Part shown: piece after piece, positions 1 through 7,149 of the stretch | How positions within the stretch are numbered: the first letter of the stretch is position 1 | How the letters are laid out: each line of letters opens with the position of its first letter | Source of the DNA: an uncultured Sphingomonadales bacterium | GTDB lineage: Bacteria > Pseudomonadota > Alphaproteobacteria > Sphingomonadales > Sphingomonadaceae | Length of the DNA stretch: 20,365 bases | Reading direction: 5' to 3' | Assembly: GCA_903911985.1 (NCBI GenBank) | Contig: CAIWFP010000439.1 | Location: 1-20,365, forward strand | Program-made: the position numbers and the translations under genes | Notes under the pieces: generated by a model | Told to the model about the DNA's origin: nothing | What the model saw: the letters and a program-made list of their open reading frames with translations, nothing else | Database searches by the model: none

Positions 1-2197
1 ACCCCGCCCGGCCCCAGCGTCCAGCCGGTGGAGGTCGCCGTGCCACTCAGGCCCACCACCACGGTCCCTGCCTGCGGGCGGGTGATGCGCCGCGTCTGCA
101 CGCAATCCCCACTCGCCCCCGGCTCGCCATAACATTTCACCAGCGGGAACGTCGACTTCACCCCATCCCCGGTGCCCAGCAGTTGATCGTTCGCCGTGGG
201 CGTTCCCGTCATCCCGTTGGAACTGAAATCGCTGGGGTCGGTCAGGCGAAATCCGCGCGCCGCGCCGCGCCGGGCCCGAAAAAAGGCGATCAACGCGCCC
301 ATATCCGCCTCCGATCGCACGCCCGGCCCCACATCAAAGCGCAGCAGGGCATTGCCCCAAACGCTGGTGCGCCGTTCAAATCCTGATGCGGTTATGGTGA
401 TGCTGGTGGAAAATTCCGGCGCCACCTTGGCGTCCAGCCCCAGCGCGAGGGGATAGCTCACATCGTCAAAGGCCAGCATGCTGTCATTGTCCTCTTGTTT
501 GGGCAGACGCACATATCCATCGCGGCAGATCTGGGGCAGGGCCCAGACAAACACCTCATGCCCGCCCCTGCCCAAAGCCTCGTCAATCCCGGCATCAATG
601 GCGCGCCACTGGTCGGTCTGGGCACTATTGGCGACAAAGCCGGCGAGGTAATCCTGCGCCGCTTCGGCATATCCCAGCCTGCTGTTCACCGCCGCATAGG
701 CGGCATGCCGCAGGGCACTTGCCCCACCCGTCAGCCAGTCATAATCCTCGATCTGCAACCGGTCGAAAGCGGGGCGCGCCCACCCCACCGGCAGGTTGGC
801 ACGCCGCACCTCCGGCATCGCCGGGTCCAGCACGCTGGGCAAATAGGCCAACAGCATCACCTCGGCGGCATGCGCGCCAGCCGCCGTGCGAATGGCACCT
901 GTCAACGCCGCCGTCGCCCCGGCCAACAGCACCCCCGCCGCATCCAGCAAAGCCAGCTGCCCACTGCTCAAACTCGCGCGCATATCGGCTATCACCAGGG
1001 GGCTGCCGCCGAGCGCGGCCCTCGCCGCGGCATCATACAGGCAGATCCGCCCGTCGCTCATCACCCACCACCAGGGCTCGCCGATCTGCACCCGCACCGG
1101 AACACCGGCGGCGGTCATCAGCCCCACCAGCGCCCCCGCGACAGATTGCAACCAGCCCATCGCGGCTGCGTTTGCGGGCGAAAGCAAGGTTGAAGGCGGG
1201 CTCCACCCGGTCAAAGCGGGATCGCCATTGCTGGCCTGCTGCCCCCATCCCGCCGGGCAATATTGCGCCAGCACCTCAAACGATATCGACAGGATCGGCG
1301 AGAACCCCGCCGCACCACTCCTGCTGAGGAAATCCGCCAGCCACACCCGCGCCGGCCCCGCCAGCGGATCACTCCCCGTGGCCACCGCAAAGCCCCCCCA
1401 CTGGCCGCCGCCAGTTTGAAATGATGGCTCATCCCCACATAGAGCAGCGCGCCGCCGCGACAGCCCAACTGCCGTAACCCCCGCACCAGCCGCGCCGGCG
1501 TCTGGGCCGAGGCATCGTCATAGTCGGTGGCGGCGGCAAGCCCGGTTGGCGGCACAAACACATTGCCGATCGACAGCATGGCGTTGTCCCCGCCGCAGCG
1601 GATTCCCGTCATCGTCGCCCAACCGGAGACCGGGCCGGGCGTCGAGCCACCCAGGGGCGTGCTGCTGCTCCAGGCATATCCCGGCGGCACCAGCGAAATA
1701 AACATGCGGCTGATCGCGCCGGGATAGACCGGATCATCCCCGGCCCCAATCGACCACCCGCCCGCAAGATTCGAGAAATCCAGGGTGATCAGAGCGTTGG
1801 TATTGGTCCCCACCGCATAATTCCACAACCGCACATACCAGACATGCGGATTCCCCGACGCATCCTTGCCCTCGATGGTCAGCGTAGGGCCATTGGCTGC
1901 ATCCAGCGGAATAATCCCGCCGGATTGCCATTGGAAACGCAACGTCACCCCGGAATAATCGGCGCTGGTTTCATAGGCGAGCAGCGGATGGTCGATGGTG
2001 TCGGCACTGGCCCAGATCAGCCCGGCCAGATCACCCTGCGTATAAAAGCAAACATCCACCCGCAGCGCGTCTGGCGCGGTGGTGGTCACCGCCGCCTGCA
2101 TGGGGCGGGGAAAGTCCACCGTCCAGAATCGCGGGTCAAACCGCTGAATCCAGTCGGTCTCCTGCTGCCCGAGCGCGGGCGCCAGCCAGAAAGCCAT
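1..2197 (-). pseudogene. GTA tail protein: N-terminal TIM-barrel/sheath-like region fused to DUF2460, frameshifted, 3' end outside window
   Basis: The ATG at 2197 follows AAGGA at 9 nt spacing. The first frame gives MAFWLAPALGQQETDWIQRF and continues through a beta-rich region to YVGMSHHFKLAAASGG (about residue 266). It then shifts at a run of seven G (1393-1399 on this strand) and reads unrelated sequence to a stop at 1211. The next frame resumes the expected protein with GGFAVATGSDPLAG, has the TIM-barrel-type motif QIGEPWWWVMSDGRICLYD (about 1078-1020) and from about 460 a DUF2460 domain (SYPLALGLDAKVAPEF, then FFRARRGARGFRLTDP). That frame stays open to the left edge. DUF2460 is the RcGTA gp12 (distal tail) family; in my recollection sphingomonad GTAs carry it fused to a TIM-barrel-like region. 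One extra G would restore SGGGF. The lesion may be real or a homopolymer error. More than 730 codons lie in the window. Confidence 0.8.
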
Positions 2198-2226
2198 GAG
2201 CGGTCATCCTTAATGTTGGGTCGGGC

Positions 2227-2847
2227 TCAATATTGGGTCAGGGCGCGCCGAACGGCGCTGGCCACCTGCCGGCCAGAGCGTTGGAGCGACTGCGGCGTGC
2301 TGGACGGGGTCGGCGCGGTAATGCTGATGGCGACATTGACATCGCGGCCACCTCCACCCGCGCCTCCATTCGGCGCCACCGCCCCCGCAGAGGTTGGCAC
2401 AAACATCTCCGGCCCGTTTTCACCCACCAGATAGGGCTGCCCGGGCGAAACAGGCCCGCCCGTCGCCCGTCCCGGCAATCCGAGCACGGTGCTCATCAGC
2501 GTCGAAAGCCCCACCAGACTCGACATGCCCACACTGCTCGCCAAGCCGCCATCGGCGCTCACCGCGCTGTACAAGCTGTTGTTGGCCTGCGCCGCCACAT
2601 CGCTCAGCGCGCCCAGCGCCGTCGAGCGCAACGAGGCAAAGCCAAGGCTCCCCCGCTGCAAGGCGGTGGCAAGGCCAGTGTCGAGCACCGCTCCGGCCTG
2701 GGTGAATCCCGCCACCAGCGTATTGTCAAAGCTGCCCCGCATGGTGGCGAGATCCTGCTCGAACCCTTGCGTATTGGCCCGGACATCGATCATCAGGCTC
2801 TGCGTCTGGTCGGCGCCGGTGCCAAAGTTGCTGCTCGAACTAGACAT
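2227..2847 (-). CDS. GTA short tail tape measure protein (gp11-like)
   Basis: This 206-residue protein is Ser/Gly/Ala-rich and predicted mostly helical over residues 1-125. It then has the motif RATGGPVSPGQPYLVGENGP and EMFVPTSAGAV near residues 128-155, which is the usual C-terminal signature of GTA and lambdoid tape measure proteins. RcGTA gp11 is of similar size, so the gene looks full length. It determines tail length and is packed within the tail tube before DNA ejection. It begins inside the end of the upstream chaperone gene (8-nt overlap, 2840-2847), the order tail chaperone then tape measure that is standard in siphophages. No lesion is seen. The family call is strong from motif plus position. 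Confidence 0.87.
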   Translation of the reverse strand: MSSSSSNFGTGADQTQSLMIDVRANTQGFEQDLATMRGSFDNTLVAGFTQAGAVLDTGLATALQRGSLGFASLRSTALGALSDVAAQANNSLYSAVSADGGLASSVGMSSLVGLSTLMSTVLGLPGRATGGPVSPGQPYLVGENGPEMFVPTSAGAVAPNGGAGGGGRDVNVAISITAPTPSSTPQSLQRSGRQVASAVRRALTQY

Positions 2848-3088
2848 GGTCTCGCTCCATCAATCGGTTCATTTCATCGCGGGTCAGCGGCGCGGCGAGA
2901 TCGGGGGCATCCGGCGCCAGTATCGCGGCCAGCTCGGCGGGCGTCGCATCCCAGAACTCGTCCGGCCGCCAGCCCAGCATTCGGGCACAAAGCCCGGCCA
3001 GCCGCCGCGCCCCGTTTCCAAAGCCCGGAGTCTGGCCAAAGCCTGGAGTCTGGCCAAAGCTTGGAGTCTGGCCAAAATCCTGTCTCAT
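2840..3088 (-). CDS. GTA tail assembly chaperone (gp10.1-like, TIGR02216 type)
   Basis: The protein is 82 residues from the ATG at 3088, which overlaps the gp10 stop as ATGA. That overlap, rather than the longer upstream extension, decides the start. The core LAGLCARMLGWRPDEFWDAT and PAELAAIL matches the short chaperone family found between gp10 and the tape measure in GTAs (GWRPDEFW is diagnostic in my recollection). It is thought to assist tape measure folding and tail tube assembly. Odd feature: residues 5-22 are three copies of a hexapeptide (FGQTPS, FGQTPG, FGQTPG) encoded by an 18-bp tandem repeat, followed by FGN. This N-terminal extension is not something I associate with the family. 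Confidence 0.82.
   Translation of the reverse strand: MRQDFGQTPSFGQTPGFGQTPGFGNGARRLAGLCARMLGWRPDEFWDATPAELAAILAPDAPDLAAPLTRDEMNRLMERDHV
3021..3074 (-). repeat. 18-bp tandem repeat, three copies, within gp10.1-like gene
   Basis: Units 3021-3038, 3039-3056 and 3057-3074 differ from each other only at one or two positions (for example aagcccggag, aagcctggag, aagcttggag, each followed by tctggcca). The period is a multiple of three, so copy-number change would add or remove FGQTP(G/S) hexapeptides without breaking the frame. Confidence 0.95.
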
Positions 3089-3465
3089 CCAGCCCCCTGC
3101 AAAATCTGGGTGAGGATGGCGCGCAGCCGTTTGCTGGCCTCGGCGATACCGCAACGCATCAGCGCCTCGCCCACCTTTTCGCGGGCCATCTCCTCGCGCT
3201 CCACCAAACAGTGCCAGAACAGCGCCGCCATTTCCTCAAGCTTGAGCCCGCCGGCCCCTGCCGCCCGCTCAACCAGCGCAACCAGCGATCCCAGCTCCTG
3301 CTCCGCGGCTACCAGCGCGGCAAATGTCGGGCGGACCCGCCGCTCGATGCCGTCGATGACAAGGCTCACCTCGCCGCGCCAGCTGTTAGCGGGTTGGCCG
3401 GGCGCCGGGCTGGTGTTTGCGGGCACGCTCTGGCCCGCTGGGTTGTTCACGGCCTCGTCGCTCAC
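3085..3465 (-). CDS. GTA gp10-like tail assembly chaperone (GTA_gp10 / TAC_11 type)
   Basis: This is a 126-residue protein with a Pro/Ala-rich N-terminal stretch (residues 8-28). The conserved core follows: WRGEVSLVIDGIERRVRPTF, LVAAEQELGSLVALVERAAG, and a helical part with MAALFWHCLVERE. The pattern of a small beta region reading out the tail tube fold followed by helices fits the GTA gp10 family, considered a tail assembly chaperone. The ATG at 3465 overlaps the major tail protein stop by 4 nt (ATGA), and its own stop overlaps the next start the same way, so translation of the three genes is probably coupled. Intact. Confidence 0.85.
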   Translation of the reverse strand: MSDEAVNNPAGQSVPANTSPAPGQPANSWRGEVSLVIDGIERRVRPTFAALVAAEQELGSLVALVERAAGAGGLKLEEMAALFWHCLVEREEMAREKVGEALMRCGIAEASKRLRAILTQILQGAG

Positions 3466-3869
3466 GCCGCCACCACCGCGCCAGAGCTCTCCAGTTGCAA
3501 CGTATAGGAACGCTCATTGTTGAAATCGCCGGCATAATCGAGCTTCTGCACGAGGAACTGGCCCTGCATGGTGCTGCCATCCTCAAAGCTCAGCCGATAG
3601 GTGTCGAGCGCGCCGCTCATGGCATTGCCCCGGATCCGCAGTTCCGCTGCCGATCCCATGAAGATCCCCGCCGCGCTGATCGAAACCGAGCGCGCGCCGC
3701 CACCGGAGAGCAACTCGCGCCAGCCATTGCTGTCCTTGCTGGTCACGACCACCGCCTGCCCAGCCACCGCCATATGGGTGGTGCGCAGGCCGGCCACGGT
3801 CTGGAAATTGGTGGGGGTGGATCCGTCGGTAATCTTGAGCAGAAAGGCGGCGCCGGATTGGGCACTCAT
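3462..3869 (-). CDS. GTA major tail tube protein (gp9-like, TP901-1 family)
   Basis: The protein is 135 residues. Recognisable segments are MSAQSGAAFLLKITDGSTP at the start, TVAGLRTTHMAVAGQAVVVT, the loop SNGWRELLSGGGARSVSISA and the C-terminal strands GQFLVQKLDYAGDFNNERSY. These are typical of the TP901-1 / RcGTA gp9 major tail protein, which polymerises as hexameric rings to build the tail tube. RcGTA gp9 is about the same length. GGAGAACCGCC upstream of the ATG at 3869 contains a Shine-Dalgarno-like GGAGAA. Reading frame intact. Confidence 0.92.
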   Translation of the reverse strand: MSAQSGAAFLLKITDGSTPTNFQTVAGLRTTHMAVAGQAVVVTSKDSNGWRELLSGGGARSVSISAAGIFMGSAAELRIRGNAMSGALDTYRLSFEDGSTMQGQFLVQKLDYAGDFNNERSYTLQLESSGAVVAA

Positions 3870-3913
3870 GGCGGTTCTCCAAAATGGGCGTTGAAATGGA
3901 ACGGGCGGCGAAA

Positions 3914-4303
3914 TCAGGCCGCCTGGGTGCGAAACCGGTATTCAAGCAGAATGGCGCGGGCGTTGTCGGGGCGTTGCTCGGCCCGGCTGCGCATGAAGTG
4001 GATGCTGGTTACGGTGAATCCGCTTTGGCTGCGCGGCAGGCTCATCACCGCGCCATCAATGGCGCCCACGAGCGTCGCGGCGGAATCGGGCTGGTCCCCC
4101 CGGCAGTGCAGCTCCAGAGCGATGCGGGTCTCGCGGCCCACCTCGGTCTTGGTGCTCCAGTCGGCGGCTGCGCTGGCGGCCAGAGCCAGCCACGGCACGC
4201 TGGCCCGCAAAGGCGCCTCCTCGGTCACCGAATTCAGCAAGGGCGCAAGCGTGGACGAGCCCGCCAGCCAGTCGATCAGGGCGGTGCGAAGCAGAACTTC
4301 CAT
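3914..4303 (-). CDS. GTA tail completion / terminator protein (DUF3168, gp8-like)
   Basis: The start is chosen at the ATG at 4303 because AAAGGA lies 5-6 nt upstream; the longer frame up to 4366 overlaps the preceding gene and looks non-coding. The 129-residue product begins MEVLLRTALIDWLAGSSTLA and contains SVPWLALAASAAADWSTKT, GRETRIALELHCRG and VTSIHFMRSRAEQRPDNARA followed by LLEYRFRTQ. The first helix plus the C-terminal pattern IxLxYRxRT is the DUF3168 family (HK97 gp10-like tail completion protein), which caps the tail tube at the head side. The gene begins 2 nt after the stop of the previous one. Intact. Confidence 0.88.
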   Translation of the reverse strand: MEVLLRTALIDWLAGSSTLAPLLNSVTEEAPLRASVPWLALAASAAADWSTKTEVGRETRIALELHCRGDQPDSAATLVGAIDGAVMSLPRSQSGFTVTSIHFMRSRAEQRPDNARAILLEYRFRTQAA

Positions 4304-4305
4304 CT

Positions 4306-4491
4306 CTATCCTTTCTTCATCACGCTGGCGGTGAATAGCGGCCACACCAGATTGGCCTGCCGCCAATGGATCGGCTCGGCGCCCCGGGCGGCTTGCGCGC
4401 TTTGTGCCCGCGCAATCGCCAGCGCCTCGGCCATGGCGGCAAGCTGCGTGGTCAATTCGTCAAATGCGGGCTGGGGTGTGGCGCTAATCAT
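4306..4491 (-). CDS. Small 61-residue protein in the gp7 slot of the GTA cluster, function unknown
   Basis: The ATG at 4491 overlaps the connector stop as ATGA and the TAG at 4306 sits just before the DUF3168 gene, so its position and coupling support a real gene. The protein begins MISATPQPAFDELTTQLAAM and ends LVWPLFTASVMKKG; the first 45 residues are Ala-rich and predicted helical. RcGTA has a head-tail adaptor (Phage_H_T_join type, about 110 residues) at this position. This product is about half that length and I do not see that family's beta-rich pattern. It may be a divergent replacement or a helical accessory protein. I do not recognise a function. Confidence 0.7.
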   Translation of the reverse strand: MISATPQPAFDELTTQLAAMAEALAIARAQSAQAARGAEPIHWRQANLVWPLFTASVMKKG

Positions 4492-5105
4492 ACCAGCCGC
4501 ATCCGCCGCCATGGCAGCCACAGCGCGCTCACCGATGCGGGCGGCAGAGGCCCGGCCCCGCTGCTCTCGCGATTGCGATATTGGTGTGCGGCCAGCCGGA
4601 TGATCCCGTGCCGCATGGCCTCCGGAATGGTGCTCCACCCCGTCGCCAGTCCCGCGCTTACCTGCACGGCAAACCGATCGGCGCCATGGGCGTTCACGAT
4701 GCGAATCCCGCATCCACCCTCGGCATCTATCCGCATGAAATAGTCAGGCGTACTAAGCACGGTGCTGCTGCCATCGTCGGCAATCGCGGCCACGCTGAGC
4801 AGCGCGCGCACCGGCCTGCTGGCCAGTTGCTGCCACCCCGGCCGTCCATTCCACGGGCGCCATGGCCTTGCGGCGCCCGGCCTGTAAAGTGGGTCGGCCA
4901 AGTCGTCGGCGGTCACGCCAATCACTTCCTGCGCCACGCAGGCCAGAGGCAACAGCCCGGTGAAATCGGCACAAACCTCCACCGCCACAGCCAGCAGGTC
5001 GGCAAGCTCGGCGTCATCCTGGGTGGTGGCAATGCCCAGCCATTGCTTGAGTTCGGCCAGTGCCTCCGACGGCAACACCGGCGGCGTTATGATGACGCGC
5101 ATCAT
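4488..5105 (-). CDS. GTA head-tail connector protein (gp6-like, TIGR02215 / phage gp6-like)
   Basis: The 205-residue product starts MMRVIITPPVLPSEALAELK and continues with QWLGIATTQDDAELADLLAV followed by CADFTGLLPL, which is the DUF-type connector opening of HK97 gp6/phiE125 gp8-like proteins. Further landmarks are PVRALLSVAAI, the AEGGCGIRIV beta hairpin and a C-terminal helix IPEAMRHGIIRLAAHQYRNR. The protein forms a ring under the portal to join head and tail. GGAG lies 6 nt before the first ATG (5105); the second Met at 5102 is an alternative. It is preceded by a strong hairpin with a T-run (5130-5165), so it may need its own ribosome loading or readthrough. Intact. Confidence 0.88.
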   Translation of the reverse strand: MMRVIITPPVLPSEALAELKQWLGIATTQDDAELADLLAVAVEVCADFTGLLPLACVAQEVIGVTADDLADPLYRPGAARPWRPWNGRPGWQQLASRPVRALLSVAAIADDGSSTVLSTPDYFMRIDAEGGCGIRIVNAHGADRFAVQVSAGLATGWSTIPEAMRHGIIRLAAHQYRNRESSGAGPLPPASVSALWLPWRRMRLV

Positions 5106-5129
5106 GGCGGTCTCCGTACGAAATTTGGG

Positions 5130-5165
5130 AAAAATGGCGCCCGCGCCGCAGATGGGCGCGGGCGC
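5130..5165 (-). terminator. Intrinsic-terminator-like hairpin downstream of the capsid gene
   Basis: Perfect 11-bp GC stem: 5137-5147 (gcgcccgcgcc on +) pairs with 5155-5165 (ggcgcgggcgc), with a 7-nt loop. On the minus strand the stem is followed by CATTTTT (5 T at 5134-5130). It lies between the capsid stop (5209) and the next start (5105). It could terminate part of the transcription or protect the capsid mRNA 3' end; downstream genes would then depend on readthrough. Confidence 0.75.
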
Positions 5166-5208
5166 GCGAGGCGCCGGGCAGGGAGAGGATTACCCGGCGT
5201 TAGCCTGT

Positions 5209-6242
5209 TCAGCTGGCCGCGATCTTCATCACCTTGATGGCGTCGCTGTCGAGCACCTGCCCGCCAATCCGCTTCGTGGCATAGAAGTTGACGAAGGGCT
5301 TGTTGGTATAGGGGTCGCGCAGGATGCGGGTGCCCATCCGTTCGGTAATCAGATAGCCCGCATGGAAGTTGCCAAAGGCGATCGGGCAGGTGCCCGTCGC
5401 GATCGAGGGCATGTCGGCGGCTTCATATACCGGATAGCCCAGCAGGCGCCCTGGCGATGGCCGGGATTCAGCGCCATCACCATGTCAATCAGATGCGCGT
5501 CCGGCTGAATATCGAAGCCATCGGCATTGCCGCTGGCCACATACTGCAGCGTGCCGAAGGTGCGGGCGGCATCGGGTGCGGCGCTCACCGGCGCGGCAAG
5601 GAAGCCCGCGGGCTGGCCGCTGCCGGAACCGGTCACGAAAGCGGCCCCTTCGGCGCGGGCGAATTCGGCCGAAATCTGGCTGGCCAGCCAACCTTCCAAA
5701 TCGAAAGCCGGGTCATCCAGCATATGCTGGGTGGCCGAAGGGTTGGCATAGAGCTCGCCCGAAGGCGGGATGATTTCGGCAAAAGCGGGCTCGCCGGTTT
5801 CGGGGCGGGCCGCCATTTCGCTCACCCAGCCCGATGTGGTGCCGCCCAGCGAGATCAGCTTGCGATAGTCCGCGGTGGAGGTCTGCACCACCTGGGCAAT
5901 CTTGCGGATCGGGCTGATGGTCAGCAGGCGCGAGGCGATCTTGGCATCGAGTTCGGTCGGCACCAGATAACCGCCGGTTACACCCGAGCCGTCATTGATC
6001 GACTTCAGTTCGGTCTCGCGGCCCCGGCGCAGATAGCCATCGACGAAGCCCTTGGTCTCAATGTCACCGACCGAGCCACCGCCCAGCATCGGGCGCAAGG
6101 GCGCACGCGCCACCTTGTCGAGCCGCGACTTCACTTCTTCCACGTCGGACCGCAGGGCACCGAGCACTTGATCCGCCGCATCCTGGCGGGCAACGAGGTC
6201 AAACGAGGCGCCGAGCTGTTCGGCATTCATGTCATGTTCCAT
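5209..6242 (-). pseudogene. GTA major capsid protein (HK97 fold, gp5-like), disrupted by an internal out-of-frame deletion
   Basis: The start is ATG 6242 with AAAGGTGA 7 nt upstream. The N-terminal frame has the helical delta region (LGALRSDVEEVKSRLDKVAR), then FVDGYLRRGRETELKSIND and GGYLVPTELDAKIASRL, all typical of the HK97-type GTA capsid. It reads well to MALNPGHRQGA (codon 266, about 5445) and then runs into unrelated sequence. A second frame starts exactly there with LLGYPVYEAADMPSIATG and ends RILRDPYTNKPFVNFYATKR, GGQVLDSDAIKVMKIAAS at 5209. Relatives have about 35-40 residues between these blocks, so a block of roughly 100 bp is missing and the deletion is not a multiple of three. 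HK97-fold capsids cannot tolerate loss of this A/P-domain region plus a frameshift, so the gene is very probably dead. Confidence 0.85.
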
Positions 6243-6260
6243 GGGGCATTCACCTTTCAC

Positions 6261-6284
6261 AAAAAGGCCGCCCCAAAGGCGGCC
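6261..6284 (-). terminator. Intrinsic-terminator-like hairpin just upstream of the capsid gene
   Basis: Perfect 7-bp stem on the minus strand: GGCCGCC (6284-6278), loop TTTGG, GGCGGCC (6272-6266), followed by TTTTT (6265-6261). It ends about 10 nt before the capsid ribosome binding site. It could attenuate upstream transcription or mark an RNA processing point that separates the head-maturation genes from the capsid message. Confidence 0.7.
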
Positions 6285-6355
6285 GAAGTAAACTGCATCG
6301 GGGGTGGTTGGCTATGGGATCGGCCTGTGGCTGCGGCTTGTCCCTCGGGCGTTGG

Positions 6356-6844
6356 TCACGCGACCATATGCACACGCGCGCCATGCTGCATCGGGTGGGT
6401 CACAAGGCTCACCTCGAAGAGATCGACATCCTTCAACTCGCGCCCCTGAGAGTCCCGGTTGGCGGCCCGGGCGCGATAGCCAAAGGAAAGTCCGGTCACC
6501 TTGCCGGCCTTCAGCGCGGCGGCGGCCCCCCCTTGCGGGTTGTCGATGGTGGCGATCACGGCGAGCCCGCGCTCATCCTCGCTGGCCTGCTCGATCCAAC
6601 CGATCCTGAGGTCCGGCCTGTGCTGCCAATAGAGCGGCAACGGCTGCCTTCTTTCGGCCAGCGTGCGGGCAAAGGCCCCGGGGCGGATGGTATCCCGCCC
6701 GGCATCGCGCTTGTCGAACAGCGCGGCATAGCCAGCAAAGCGCAAGCGTCCGTCAGCCGACCGCTCAAGCGCCGAATACTCGTCCGGCACACAAGCCGCG
6801 GGCTCGTCCTCCGGCACGTCGGTCGCGGGCATTGCCCCGCTCAC
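6356..6844 (-). CDS. GTA HK97-family prohead protease (gp4-like)
   Basis: The start is set at GTG 6844, which overlaps the upstream stop as GTGA; ATG 6832 is an alternative and the longer frame to 6937 runs inside the neighbour. With GTG as residue 1 the domain begins at RLRFAGYAALFDKRDAGRDT, followed by IRPGAFARTL, the putative catalytic His75 in LYWQHRPDLRIG, and Ser120 in KVTGLSFGYRA. It ends VDLFEVSLVTHPMQHGARVH. This is the standard order for the herpes-assemblin-like prohead proteases, which process the capsid N-terminal region during head maturation. Length of 162 residues is slightly short but no landmark is missing. It is intact although its substrate gene, the capsid, is broken. Confidence 0.88.
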   Translation of the reverse strand: MSGAMPATDVPEDEPAACVPDEYSALERSADGRLRFAGYAALFDKRDAGRDTIRPGAFARTLAERRQPLPLYWQHRPDLRIGWIEQASEDERGLAVIATIDNPQGGAAAALKAGKVTGLSFGYRARAANRDSQGRELKDVDLFEVSLVTHPMQHGARVHMVA

Positions 6845-7149
6845 CGCAGCAACTCCATGGATCCGCCGCGCAGCGCCAAGCCAATCACCAGCGCCGCCAG
6901 CATACCGCGCACCGCCCAGTCGATCACCGCCCGCCATGCGCTCCGCTTGGCATCCCGCCAGGCCCTCAGCAGCAGCCGCAATTCGGAAAGGTCATCGCCC
7001 GCGTATTCGTCCGAAAGGCCCATGCGGGCGAGCGTCCGGGATGCCCCCAACTCGCTGGCCTCCTCGACAATGGCCCGCAACGAAATCAGATTGGCGCCCT
7101 GCTCGGCCTCCTGCGCGATCAGCCGGGCCAGCATATCCTCGCGCATCAT
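6841..7149 (-). CDS. DUF6127-like small membrane protein within GTA cluster
   Basis: The ATG at 7149 overlaps the portal stop (ATGATG), giving a 102-residue product beginning MMREDMLARLIAQEAEQGAN. Residues about 14-60 are an acidic amphipathic helical region (LRAIVEEASELGASRTLARM). A basic stretch (WRDAKRSAWRAVIDW) leads into one predicted membrane helix, VRGMLAALVIGLALRGG, near the C-terminus. In my recollection this corresponds to DUF6127, a protein found in sphingomonad GTA clusters between portal and protease (roughly where RcGTA has g3.5). Function unknown; a membrane-anchored role in assembly or release is only a guess. Intact and translationally coupled on both sides. Confidence 0.75.
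   Translation of the reverse strand: MMREDMLARLIAQEAEQGANLISLRAIVEEASELGASRTLARMGLSDEYAGDDLSELRLLLRAWRDAKRSAWRAVIDWAVRGMLAALVIGLALRGGSMELLR

Noticed and set aside
2233..3507. 424-codon plus-strand open frame
   Set aside because: Antisense to the tape measure and chaperone genes, whose minus-strand products match known families.
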